NCBI RefSeq assembly: GCF_000189635.1
Contig: NW_002475930.1
Location: 248,001-312,000 of the forward strand
Origin: Tetrahymena thermophila SB210
Lineage: Eukaryota; Ciliophora; Oligohymenophorea; Hymenostomatida; Tetrahymenidae
Direction of reading: 5' to 3'
DNA: 64,000 nt
The notes under the pieces are model-generated. The model did no database searches. It was given only the letters and a program-made list of their open reading frames with translations, and was not told where the DNA came from. Each line of letters begins with the position of its first letter. Position 1 is the stretch's first letter. This document shows, one piece after another, positions 1-12,563 of this stretch. Made by a program: the position numbers and the translations under genes.

Positions 1-1603
1 AATTCTTAATTTATTCAAAAAGCAATTAGTTTTTATCTAATCATTATTAACAAAATTTTCTTGTCTCATTAAAAAAGACATTTTCAATTAATTTAGATTT
101 TTACATCAATAACCAATATAACTTGACTCTTTTTTCTTTCTTGTTTATTTATTTGCTTTTCAATAATAAAATTATCATGCATATAATTGAATATTAAAAA
201 TTGTTTAGTTTTTCTTCTTTCTAGCAATATGTAAGTTAAATTAAAAAATAACAAAAATTCTTTTTTCTTATTTAATAATGATGAATAATGTAAAAGAAAC
301 TTTCTTTTAGGAAGTAAAATAAAATTATGAAAAAATTTAATGATTCTTTCGGAATATTTATATCTAAATTTTACTATTTGGCAGCAACAAACAACCAAAA
401 AATAATTTATCTAGTACATACTTACAAAAGATTATTCTTATTAAGTGTAATATAAATATAATTTTTCAAAAAAAAATTTAAAAACACAATAATAGTTCAC
501 TCTGAAAACTATCTTTTACCAACCAGAATCAAACATGATAAAAAAATTGTTGAATTTAATGTAGGATTTAGACTTTCCATATATAATGAATCATATTCTT
601 ATATACAGAGAAGCCCTGTTAATCTCAACATAGAATGATATATTTTTAAATATTTTAATAAAAGTTTTATCAATTTAAAATAATAAATGTGCTCTTTTCT
701 TACATAGGTTTTGAAAATAACTTAAACTCATTTTCAGAGTTAATTAATTGGTTTTTTGATTTATCCAATATTCAAATATTAATGTTACAATTTAATAGTA
801 TTTATTTTGGGGTTTATAAAAAAATTTTTATTTACCTTATTCATTTACATTATCTATAATTTTATAAAAAAGAATTGCTGATAAAAAGTAAGTTTAATAT
901 TTAAATTTATCTAACAAGCAATATATAAATGTTTATATTTTCTAATTAAAGTACAAAATTATCATTCAAATATTTCATAAAAAATAAAAATAGATGCGTT
1001 TAATTCTTTATTTGTTTATCCATTCATTTATTGATAATATTTAAATTAAATCTTTGATGTTCTTTAATAAAATAAAAAAGACTAATGAATTATTTGATAA
1101 TTGATCTGAAATAAATTCTAAAAAAGCTTATTAAGCTTAGTGTAAATTAAAAAAAAAAATCATTAAATAGAAATTAATAAGTTTTAATCAATTTGTAAGC
1201 TAAATTTTGATTGATTATTCTTAAAACAAACTAACCAGATATTACTTGGTTATTTTATTCCAATGATTAATATTAACAAACAAAATAACAAATGTATTTC
1301 CTTAAATAAAAAGAGTGAATTTTTATGTTTTTTTACAAGGTTTACATTGCTAAAATAGAAAATTAAAGAAAATTATTGATTTAATAACTCAACAAATTAT
1401 TTTTTTCTAGAATAAAATAACTATTCAAGCATATAAATAAAGTAATTTGAAACTAAATAAAGACAATAATTAAATGCTTATGTAAGATAAAAATTAATTA
1501 AAGGCCATTTTGATTCAAATTTTTAACATCATATTACTGATTGATACTCATATCGCTAAAATCATATGTAACATAGATATTTATTTATTATTATTTCTAT
1601 ACT
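1..1603. other. AT-rich intergenic stretch with gene relics
   Basis: Very AT-rich DNA without a complete gene. It holds a coding-like remnant (483-638, listed separately). About 700-830 is a weakly leucine-rich open stretch on the plus strand that could be another remnant of a leucine-rich protein, but it dissolves into low-complexity AT sequence. The minus-strand ORF at 93-398 looks like chance: it is rich in F, L, I and K and shows no recognisable pattern. Confidence 0.5.
483..638 (+). pseudogene. coding-like remnant, possibly of a ciliate membrane protein
   Basis: A 51-codon open stretch ends at TGA 636-638. Its base composition (about 30 percent GC) is clearly higher than the flanks, and the translation looks protein-like, with stretches such as VEFNVGFRLSIYNESYSYI followed by RSPVNLNIE. 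No start codon or splice partner was found upstream. The pattern of aromatic residues and the NVGF-type motif recall the extracellular part of ciliate multi-gene membrane proteins like the one at 45714-47768, but that link is an impression and not an alignment. It is best treated as a broken exon or gene fragment. Confidence 0.35.
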
Positions 1604-2329
1604 TCAAACCATATCAAGAGAATAGAAAGGTAAGTATCTAGCGAGTCTACTTCCTGACACTTCCAAGAAGCTTAATCCGTGCTTAGTTAATCTGTTAAAC
1701 ATAATATCAGGATCTATTGGTTCTTGGTGATGATTCACTGAATCAGAGAAGAAATGAGCTAACTCCCTTCTCTTTTATGAGGCTGCATCGATATGGTTTA
1801 CAAACAATGATTACCAGTTATCCCCAATTTTTTTTCTAACAGAAATTAAAGGAGATAAATGCTTTTCAAGACAAATCTCATTAGACCTTACTTCTAAAAA
1901 TGCTGATTCGCTTGGTTACCCAACAAGTGAATCTAAAATAAGTTTTTCACGATTTAAATTTGTTTTATCCCATAATACATTAAAGAATGAGGTAATAAAC
2001 ATTTAAACTATTTCTGGTCTTATGTTATATAAATCAGGGTTTTTCAACAAATTCTTTATGTGTCTATCACCCTAGTTTTCAGCTTTAATAAGAGCACTTA
2101 GAAGGTCTGCTTTATTAGATTCGCTAGGGTTTTTCAGTGAATCAATTGATATAGATAAGCCTGTCTCTCTTTCCATATGAAAAATAGCTTCATCATCAGT
2201 TGCAAAGTAAAACTTTTTAAATAAATTTTATAGACATTATTATTAACAATTCTAGATATGATGTGAAGTTAAAAAATAATTTGTTTTCCTTTAGGATTTT
2301 TTAACCATCCAAAATATGTTATCAAGCAT
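1604..2329 (-). CDS. uncharacterised 241-aa protein
   Basis: A single-exon frame of 726 nt runs from ATG (2329, context TTTTTAAAATG) to TGA (1604-1606), with internal TAA and TAG read as glutamine. The product begins MLDNIFWMVKKSQRK and ends RYLPFYSLDMV. It is hydrophilic and mostly helical in character, without a signal peptide or membrane segment. GC is clearly higher than in the flanks and drops at both ends, which supports the boundaries. I do not recognise a family. A cluster of acidic and leucine-rich segments in the middle (DLLSALIKAENQ, RHIKNLLKNPDLYNIRPE) suggests an alpha-helical fold. It stands alone between AT deserts, and function is unknown. Confidence 0.65.
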
Positions 2330-3229
2330 TTTAAAAAATTTTATGCTGCTAGAATGAATGAATAATTATTGATTTTTAACGAATTAAATTTATGTTCTAT
2401 ATCAATCAATCAACCAATCATCTACCTTAAAATAAAAACTAGAACAACTTGAATTTTTATTATTAGATTATTCAAAATTTTTAGAACATTTCCTGAAAGT
2501 ACTTGAATTTGCAAATTAAACCAAAAATAAAGTTAATGGTTTTTAATTAATAATAAAAATAAAATTGTATGGTTTGGTGATATAATTCTTTAGCTGAATT
2601 TAAATTAATTGGAAAAGGAATCTAAATTCAAGCGTTTTTAATTTTCAATCCAACAAACATAAACAACCAGAAAAATTCTAATTCATTAAATTTTATAGTA
2701 ATAAATAACATTTTAAAAATTATTTATTTAGTTATTCTCGAAAGACTTTTATTCATTCATTCACTACAAAATTTTAAATAATATACTGAATTAAATTAAT
2801 TATCGTAAAGCTAGAAACACAAAATACATTTTTTTATTTTTTGGATTGATAAAATATAAATTAGAGTAATGAGAATTTTAGATCGATCAATTCTTAAATA
2901 TAAAAAAACATAACTGTATTTTTTTTAAATTTTGATTCTTTTCTTGTATTAAACATTAAAATATCTAAATTTCCCATATTATAAGTTCATTATAAATTTA
3001 TCACCAATTGAAAAGCATTTTTTTGATGATATCTATAAATAATTTTGTGTTCGGTTTTGAATTTCTTTTAAAATGTTTTTAAAATCAATTTAATAACATT
3101 TTGAATCTAAAATCAACTTTTTCACAAGTAAATTCTTTAGTTGGATGTTGATTTTTAAATCATATAAATCACATATTTGTATCAAATAATTAAATTAGTA
3201 TTTGATGAATAGTAAAAAAGTTGGTTGAA
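2330..3229. other. intergenic, no gene seen
   Basis: AT-rich spacer between two minus-strand genes. A long TGA-free minus frame (about 2760-3150) exists, but its translation is low-complexity K, N, Y, I and L of the kind expected by chance when TGA is the only stop. Confidence 0.6.
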
Positions 3230-3847
3230 TCAATAATAATTATATTCAAAATAATTCTGTAGAATGAAAATTATTATTTATATATTTATTAGTTAAATTA
3301 CCTTTTATGATTTCATATATTATAAATATGATTTAAAGAAGGCATCGACAGAGTTTTGATCAAGCTATCTTTTTTGTAGCATTCCTTCATATATAAAAAG
3401 AGCTAAAATAAATTCTCCAGCATCTCCTCCTGGAGTAGACAGACAAGCCTCTGTATTTCTACCATCTAATCCCATGAAATAGTATTCTTTCGGATTAACA
3501 AATTGCAGAGAATGTACATCTCCAACGATATCTCTAATAGTATCTTAGTTCATACCCTATCCATCAGTGTCCAATTATAATTTTAATTTATTTAAACTGC
3601 ACGATTCCGCATCAGGATCTTCCATTTACTAAAGAGAAGGCTCAACGCATGAGCATTCTGTATTATAATCTATCTAATTTATGGTTGTTTTTCCAACTAT
3701 AATAGTTTTTCCTTCTTCTTCTTATTACTAGCCATTACTAACTTTCACATATGTTTGATTTGCGTTCACTTTATTTGTCAAAGATAAGGCTAAGAATAGC
3801 AAAAAGAATAATTTTATCCTAAATATTTTATGAAAAATTAATTTCAT
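3230..3847 (-). CDS. secreted protein with signal peptide, 190 aa
   Basis: ATG at 3847 lies in a typical AAAATG context. Exon 1 (3302-3847) is exactly 182 codons. It is followed by a likely 45-nt intron (3257-3301, GTAATTTAAC...TTCTACAG) and a tiny last exon of 27 nt ending at TGA 3230-3232. The intron length is a multiple of three with no TGA, so the frame is open with or without splicing. The N-terminus is a clear signal peptide: a basic start, then a hydrophobic core LFFLLFLALSL, with cleavage probably near NANQ. The mature part is acidic, has a few cysteines (ECSCVEP, ESC, EACLS) and a motif TDGQGMNQDTIRDIVGD. I do not recognise the family. It could be a secreted or granule protein. It is isolated, with no operon partner. 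Confidence 0.7.
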
Positions 3848-6800
3848 TTTGTTTTCTTTTTTCTAAAGCTGTGTCTATTATCTATGAAAATTTGTTTATT
3901 ACAATGCAAGTCAGTCAAAAACTCTTTTGTTAAAATAACAATATTAAATTGAATATTTGATATTTTTCTTTTAACTATTACCAATTACATACATTTGCTT
4001 ATGTTTTGCTCAATCATTTATTTATTCGTTTTTCACAAATTCATCAAAAACTGACTTTAATACAATTAATATACCTATTTGTTTATCTTTCTTTAAACAT
4101 TTTAAATTTAGTACAATAAAATTTTTTAAAGTTAAAATATTTTAATTGACACTAAAAATAATACTTTACAAAATCAAAAGTCTGTCTCAAACATATATGA
4201 AAGATTGACACAATTATTAAAATAAGAACCTAACTAAGTTTGGAGCATCTTATTTATTAATTTCATTTTCCCTTTTTTTTTTAAGAATATTTAGAATTTA
4301 ATATGAATGATTAGTAAAGATGAATATGAATAAAGAATTAAGAAAAGCAAAATGAATGTTTAAATTTTATAGATAAAAAATATATATTAAATTTTAAATA
4401 GTAAAATATCAGAAAAATTTAGTTTAAATTTATAAAGAATAATTTCCATGCATTTGAATTAAAATTAGTAAAAAAAATTCAATAAATTTTCTAAGAAAAT
4501 TTAAAATATTTTAAATGAAATTAATTATTTCATTTAATTTTTAATCTTAAATAGAAATATTAATTTTTTATAATTGATAAAATGTTTAAGATGTTTAACA
4601 ATATTTTAACATTCATTCGAATTATAATAAAGTTATATTAAACAAATTTTAATTCTAATATACTAATTTTGCATTTTTAAGATTTTCTATTTCATTTTAT
4701 TTTTCATCTATAGATAATTTATTATGTCTAAGATTAATATTAAAAGCTTTTTAATTATAAGATATACGTTCACATATTTCTTTCAACCCATGAATTTATC
4801 CTTAAAATAAATTATTTTTATTCTATAATTTTTATAGATTCAAAATTTTTATTTTGTTATTTAGAAGATAGATGAGCTAATATGAAAAAGCTCTTCTCAA
4901 TATCTAAAATATTCATATTTTAATTAAATTAACCTAAAATTTATGAAATCCTACTTTTTAATAAATTAAATTAGAATTTTTTATAAAAATTATTTTCATT
5001 TTCTTCTGGGAATAAAAATATTAGTATTCATTTATTGTTTAATAAGTAAAAAGTAAAGTTTAATCAAACTTTTTTTAGATTTTGTATATAAAAATCTTCA
5101 AAAGATAGGTTTTTATGCTATTTTTTTTATTTTTTCTTAAAGTATTTCAGCTATTTTAAATTAATACTTTAAGCACATTATTTATCTTCTTTTTAATATC
5201 TTGAAAAAATATATTTAATTTAACACAAATAAATATTTTTCACTAACTTATTTAGCAATTAAATAATTTAGAATAATAAAAAATGAGTAAAATGGTTTTT
5301 GCTTACTATTGTGTGTGATATTTTAATTATAATATTTTCAAAATTTTAATAATTAATATCTGATTGAATGTAATTTTGTGCTTTGGAAAATAAACAAAAT
5401 GTCATTATTATTAAATTATTCAAAAAAAGAAAATCAATCAGAATTTTTAGTAAATAATTTTTGAAATATTGATAAATTACTGACACATTTTGACACATGG
5501 TGTTATCAAAGACTATCTTATATATTTATATTTATTATTCATGTTAAACTAAATAGTAATATTCCGATTTAGGTTTTTTGAACAGCTTAAACTTATTAAG
5601 TTTTGAATCAGAAAGTTTTTTGAATTAATCAATGATAGCTCATAAATAAATGTAAATTTTTAGAATTTAGATGAATAAATCAAAAATGAGTATTTAAAAT
5701 ATTTAAGTGTGGATATTTAAGATTAAAATCTGAAAAATTACTCAAGCATAAATTAAAAAAATTGTATTTGATACTATTTTTAGCCGTAGATTAAAGATTA
5801 ATTGGTACTTTGCAATTTAAATGATAATCCGTAATTTAATTATGAAATATTATAACTATTTGCTACAATCTTACTCAAAATCCACCCTGGTCATTGTATA
5901 ATAATTAATTCTATGCTTAAAATTTCAAGATCTCTGAAATGTTTGCTACGTAAAATTAAGTATTCTAACAAAAATTAAAATATTTATGCGAGATTGTACT
6001 ATTTATGATATTCTTCTGCTTACACATTTATTCTTACATATTTTAAAAGTAAAAATTGATTTTGTTTACTAAATAAATGAACATCTAAAATTATATAAAG
6101 CCATAAAGAAATCAGATTTTTATCACTTCTAAATTTTTTAAATTCAAATTTTAGTTACCTCGAACTTATAATAAAGAAATTCCACTTAAATTGCTTGAAT
6201 ATTTATTCTTGAATTATCTAGTCTGCTTACATAATTTATAAATAAGAATATACCTCTATTTAAAATATTACATACATTTATAATTAACGCATATTTAAAC
6301 ATATATGCTTGAAAAATATTACTAACTAGCTTTAAAGTCAATTTTATTTCCAACTACTAATTGCATTTTCTTAATTTTAGAAAAATATTTGCTATCATAT
6401 TTTTAAAATAAATTTTGTTGAAATTTTAATGTTTGAAAGCATATTATGTTAAAATTACTAATTTTTGACAAGCTTATATTGGTGAAAAAAAGGCCAAACT
6501 AGATTTGTAAATTTTGAACAATAAGTACTATTGAAGCAAATAATTAACAATTTTTGTCTTTAATGAGTTGGAAATAGATATTAAGATAAGATCAAAAATT
6601 TATTAAATTCCATAAGATAGTTAAGGTACATAAATATTAAGAATGTTATGCTTGAATAATACGATAAAAACTTAAAGAGCATGTAAATTTAGCAATTAAA
6701 AAAACAAGTGAAAAAAAAAATAAGAAAGCAAAGACTATTTTAGAAAACTTCGCTTAGTCTTAATCATAAAAATAATAAATAAAGTAGCCATTCATGAAAA

Positions 6801-7081
6801 AATTAAATGAGGTGATAAAAAAAGATTAAATGATTGAAAGATAATCGCAATCTTAATTAATAATATTCAATCAAAATTTTATATAATAAGAAAACAAAAA
6901 AATAAAGGTTTTGTAATTGATTGACCACATAGAATAATAGAGTCATTATAATAATCAAGCAAATATATAAAAAGACAAAAAATTTAACCAAATCAAACTA
7001 ACAACTATATATTTTAAATTTATCATTAATTTGAGTATTGTTTTAAAAGAACACTCCTCTAACAATTAAACTGCTAGTAAT
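3848..7081. other. 3.2-kb AT-rich gene desert
   Basis: I see no convincing gene on either strand. The DNA is dominated by A/T runs. A short direct repeat of TGACACA occurs around 5480-5500. The last few hundred bases are the upstream region of the plus-strand gene at 7082, with no motif I can name. Confidence 0.6.
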
Positions 7082-8344
7082 ATGAAGATGTTTATGGAGG
7101 AAGAAGATATTTGTGATGATTTGAGCAAGACTAAATCATTAAAATGTATAAATTCATCAAAAAACAAAAGCAAAGTTAAGTAAGAAGACGATGAAGAATA
7201 TAACAGTAATAACTAAATCCTTGTGGCTAAGGATTATGAAATTGCTTACAGAGATGATAAAAGTAAGTTTATGTATCAGTTGTTCCTTAATAAAATGCAA
7301 TAAAAACTCTCGCATGTTATTATTTTTGATCTCTTGGTTGATCTTGACAGTGGAGCATCAATTTAAGAACAGCAAGATGAGTATTTCCGTGGCTTTGACC
7401 TTTTGCATAATATAAAACCTGTTTATAAGGTCGAAAAAAAATGCGGCTATGTTAGTTTCCATATGCCTGAGAAGGAAATCCCAGATATAGATATAAACTA
7501 CAGCATTTAATTACTGGAATCTCAACAATCTGCTAAGTATAAAGAGTTTGCTGAAATGCTTCGCTAAATGAATATCAAATAAGCTATTTTTAGAGATATA
7601 ATCACAAGAATATTAGAAAGGAATAATTATAATATGGAATACATGATGAAGATCAAATAGTAAAGATAAGAATATATGTAGAATTACTCATAAGAAAAAT
7701 TCATGACAAAGTAAGACAGTTCGTAAGACCTCTTTGTTAATATAGCAGGATATTCATTTTGTATCATTAACAAGTCCATGCATCTTTCTTACCTTTCAAA
7801 ATCTAAAGAATTGATTTACCTTTTAGGTGCTGATGAAGATCAATAAGCCAGAGTCGCTCTTAAAAAGAGTTAGCTTGATATGTTCAGCTACGACTCAAGA
7901 GCTGTTATCTAATAAGTATACATGAATTACATTCTTCATGGTAAAACTACTTAATTTGAATAAAACTTCAACCTTTTATCATACGATAACATCTCCATAT
8001 ACTGTCCAGCTGAGTTTAAAGTGTGCCAAATCAAATATCCACCAGAGCTTTAATATGATCCAGAAATCCAGTGTGATGATTTTATAGTGGTTTCTCAATA
8101 TGATATCTAGCCTTTCTAAGTTTAGAAAGTTTTGGGAATAAGAAAACAGTTTGATGAACTACAAAGATATATGCAAACATTTGACTAAGACTTCGAATAC
8201 AGCATCTAGAGTGAAAATTTCTTGTCTAAATTTTATAAAAAAGTATTGAAAAAAATACACAAAAGAGATAAAATCCATGAAATGAAAGAAAGAGAAATAA
8301 AATCAAGGACATGTGGTTATCGCCATCTCAACCAATCAAAATGA
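7082..8344 (+). CDS. uncharacterised 420-aa cytosolic protein
   Basis: A single-exon frame of 421 codons runs from ATG (MKMFMEEEDICDDLS) to TGA 8342-8344, with many TAA/TAG glutamine codons. The first 45 residues are charged and low-complexity. Residues about 45-330 look globular, with beta-strand-like segments (SHVIIFDLLVDLDSG, CGYVSFHMPEKEIPD, IAGYSFCIINKSMHLSYL, DDFIVVSQYDIQPF), and the C-terminal 60 residues are basic and helical (KFYKKVLKKIHKRDK). There is no signal peptide or membrane segment. The segment with SKSKELIYLLGADEDQQARV followed by beta strands is faintly PAS-like, as in eukaryotic regulators, but I cannot establish that by eye. A gene regulator or signalling role is only a guess. 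Confidence 0.75.
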
Positions 8345-11300
8345 TGAAACAACTTATTACAAACCAAATAATATATCAATCAATCAATCAATCAATTTAC
8401 CAATAAAATAATATTAACAAAAATAATAAAAAGATATGCAAATCAGAATAATGATAATAATATATAAACAGTTATAACTAAAAATCCAAAAAAATAAATG
8501 AACTGCTTCAAAATTAGTAAAATCAAAGCATAAATAAAAAATAACTAATTTGAAAAATAATTAATAGAACAATTGATTGATGAAAGATACGACACTAAAA
8601 TATAAGAGTCGATATAACTATCTAATGATTCATTCTACCTATCTATAATCTATTTATCTATCTAAATTAATAACTAATCAGCAAAATCTCTATTTATCTA
8701 TTTTATATAATATATTAAATCCTTACTAAATAATCTAGACTTTATTATACAAGCAGCCATGCTTAGTTATTATTTAAATTTTAACATAGTAAATGAAAAA
8801 ATTATTAAAATATCTTGAGCTACTGCTATTCAATCTTTTCTAACCAAGTATACCAATTTATATTTTTATATTTTTAGTTAGTTGGTTATATTTTCATTAT
8901 ATAAATCCCACCAAAATTATTCATTAAACAGTCTATTTTCCAAGCAAATTTACCAAAAAAATATTTTTTCAGTTCAATTATCATCCAAAGCACTTCGCTT
9001 TTCTCAAAATGTATTTAAAAGTTAACACAAAAGATACATAAAAAACAAAGTAAAAAGACATATTATTCTAGAATAGTATAAATTGGTAGAAAGAATCACT
9101 TATGTAGAAACTTTTTCAAAAATTTGCTTCGTTTTTTTTCTGCTTGACTTTAATTAAAATTCAATTTTTTAAAATATGACTATTAAATCAAAGGGAAGAA
9201 AATCACAAATTTTGTTAGATGATAAGTAAGTTTTTGTCTTAAATTAAAATTTCTATTCATTTAACGATATGCAAAAGTAAGTGTCTCTTTGATTTCCATA
9301 TATTCTTTTCTTGTATACTTTTTTAGAAATTTTACTGGCCCTTAATTTATATTATTTTAATTAATATAGCTGATTCTATTTTGTTTACCATTTCGTTGAT
9401 CTATCAGTCAGTCTTCTCTTGAAATTGTTAACATGAAAATTAATATTTCAAGATTTCTTATAATAAATAAAATAGAAACTGATAATTATTTTTAAAAAGT
9501 ACTAAAATTATTTTTTTAAGTTTTACATAAAAATTTTTTATTTTTTAAACTTTCTTTATTCTTCAGCTTTGTTCAGAATAATTTTTGGATGTAAACAAAT
9601 TTATACATTTTTAACTAAAATCTAAAATATGTACTGAGTAAAATAATCTTTATTTTTGGATACAGTCATACTGAAGAATAATTTTTTATAGAAAATGAAA
9701 GTTAGTTAAATAAAAATCAATTAATTACTTAGCAATTTTATATAAAAATTTATTTTTCTAGAAGGTAAAAATATTCAAAATTTTTCATAAGCAAAACAAA
9801 AATTGAAATTCTTTGAAATATAATTAACTTTATAAAATATTTACTTGATAATATTAACCAATAAAAATATAAAAGAGATTAAAAGGGATATATTCATTTT
9901 AATTAATTCAAGTTATTTTTTATTTTTAAAACAAAAATTTACAAAAGTCTATTTTTACAAATTCAAAAAAATTACGCAGTAATACTTAACATTTTTGCAT
10001 TATCCATTTAAATTCAAAATTAAGAAAAATGTATGTAAAAGCTCAGTTGCAAAAAATATTTATAAATAAGACATATCAAGTTGGTTAAAATAAATTTTAT
10101 TGTTATTTGATAGTTTTTTAAAAAAGTAATTTTGCAACAACAAAAAAATCAAAAAAAAATTGTATTAAACTCAAATTAAATTATATGGTATTTAATTCTA
10201 AAAAAATAAATATTTTTAATAAATTCCAGCTAAATTTTATGGCAATAAGCTATGAAATTTCAAGCTAAATATTTGTTTGAATTAGATTATTAGTTAGCAA
10301 AAATTTTTTATAAATTAATAAATAAATATAAAATCTCTAATTAATTTTTAATATTTATTAATTTCAAAATATAAAATTCTTTTTCACTATTAAAGAACTT
10401 TTGAATCAGTCTAGATAGTTTATCAGTCCTAGCTTTATGAGATGGGATTATCATTTTAAATATCATTTATCAAATCTCTTTTATGTTAAATATAGTAGGA
10501 TTATAAATTTTTTCAAGAAATTGGTGTTAGTTATTTTAAGAAAATATAAATGTTTTTTAATTTATATATTGAAAATTGCTTTCATTAGTTAATTTATTTT
10601 TATAAATGTGAATAAATTATATTAAATAAATAATCAAATAAAATGCTAATAAAAAAGAATTTTTTCTATCTTATTATCAGCATTCACATCTATAGCATAT
10701 TTTTATTCAAATATATCAAAAAATATGTTTTTGATTTCACTTATTTGGAGTTGAAATTTTTGATAAAAAACTATTAAAAAGAAATTTTGTTGATTGATTT
10801 ATGGCTTCATTTATTTGAAATGATTAGGTATTTAAGATAGAAAAGCACTAAAAAGGAATTTATCTATTATTTTCTTTTACTATTTATGAGAATTTATGAT
10901 AAACTCATATATTAATGGCAAATAATAAATACATTATTTTTAATTTTTTTCAATTAATAATAAAAAAGGCCATTAAAATGGCTTATTTTGGCTTAGTTAA
11001 TATATTTATTTATACTTTGTTCTTTAGTATTAAAAGAAAAATTATATGGTTATTGTATTTAAATCTTAAAAATTAAAATAAAATTAAACAATTACAAAAC
11101 ATTTAATAAATTTAATTAAATATTTCATAAAAATAAACTTTTGAGGAAAGTTATTTATTGTATTAAGAATTTATTTATTTAAAGAATAGAATATTGAAAG
11201 TACCTATTGTTTATTTATTTATTTTTTTTTTATTATCATCAAAAAGAATATTTTGTTTGATATATTAGAATATTAAAAAATAAAATGCTAAACAACAAAA

Positions 11301-12563
11301 CATATCCAACAGCTAGCACAACTAATAATAATAATATATTTCTTTTAAATAATTTGTATCATACTCTTATTTTTTTCACAATGCTTAATAGATTTCATAA
11401 AAAGCCAAAAAAAAATGAAAATAGAGTTTCATAAGTTAAAAAAAAATATTTTATATTTTAGAGTATATTCATCGTAAACATTATATATCTATACCATCAG
11501 AAAAGAGTTCTTTTAATAATAGCAACAGAAGAATATATAATATGAGTAAATTCTCTTAAATTTATTGGAAAGGATAGGAGAAGATACAAAACCGTATATT
11601 ATCAAATTACAGATATTATTTTAATTAGTATAAATATTACCTTAATTTAATATAATTAATATAAAAATTTATAGTTTTAAAATAAATAAAGATTCAATAA
11701 TATTTTAATTTTACCTTTTAATGGTAGTATGATATGAAAAAAAAGAGTATTGATTAAATTAATCTATTTCGTTTTAATGGAAATAACTAATTTTTGTATA
11801 AAAACTTAAAAATAAAACAATAAATAAGTAATAATTTAAATATCTAGATATTTTTATCAAGTTAAAATTAAAAAAATAATTATCTATCTAAAGCTCAATG
11901 CCATTTTTACATGATTATTGTAGATTTTTTATTTTCAAATAAATATTAAATTTATTTTAAAAATATTTTTTTTAAAAAGTTCAAATATGCTTTATCAAAA
12001 TTATGTAAAAATCAACTATGTCTGTCAATTAGTATTATCCTAAAATAAAAATATTTTTTCTAAATTAAAATAAAAAATTCTTTCATAAAAGCATTATAAT
12101 TTTATAAATTGCTTTAAACTTTTTAAAATTATAAATCAGATAAACAAAAAAAATATTGTTGAGAAATTCTCTCATTTATATATTGATAGATAGTTAGATT
12201 TAAAATGAATAATTTAATATGAAAATAAACGATTAACTATTTGAATAGTTAATATTTATTTATAATTCAAGTTAATACTGTTGAAAACTGTTAAGAAATT
12301 ATCATGATTATGAATAAAATTGATGGAATAGATATGAGCTGAAGTTCTTCAAAGGAGTAAATTAAGAGATGTAAATATGTAATTTGTTATAAATAACTAA
12401 TTTAAATGATAAAGTTAAGCAAAATTAATGGCTAAATCAAATTAGAAATATCTTTTGAATATTCTTTTATTTATAAATTAACATTCTTAATAATTTAATG
12501 TGATAATTATATTAACTCGCAAACATTTATTATAAAATAAATACTTTAAATAAACTCACAAAA
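8345..12563. other. 4.2-kb AT-rich gene desert
   Basis: No convincing gene. The stretch contains a short ATCA tandem run (8375-8396), several A/T homopolymer blocks and chance-like TGA-free frames. One open frame at 11542-12162 is long but has low-complexity composition and very low GC. A mini exon-like ATG segment at 9176 carries a consensus donor (GTAAGT) but has no credible continuation. Confidence 0.55.
8375..8396. repeat. short ATCA tandem repeat
   Basis: About five consecutive copies of the tetranucleotide ATCA follow directly downstream of the gene at 7082-8344. It is a simple-sequence tract with no inferred function. Confidence 0.9.

Noticed and set aside
93..398. Minus ORF of 101 aa
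   Set aside because: No recognisable pattern, AT-level composition, no good start context; likely chance.
2760..3150. Long minus frame downstream of the secreted-protein gene
   Set aside because: Low-complexity AT-driven translation with no composition change from the surrounding spacer.
9176..9226. ATG with 16 good-looking codons followed by a GTAAGT donor
   Set aside because: The next possible exon reads only about 25 codons and is not protein-like, so the gene cannot be supported.
11542..12162. 206-codon plus frame without TGA
   Set aside because: Very low GC and a K, N, Q, Y, F and I composition typical of chance reading when only TGA stops; no domain, signal or composition step at its ends.
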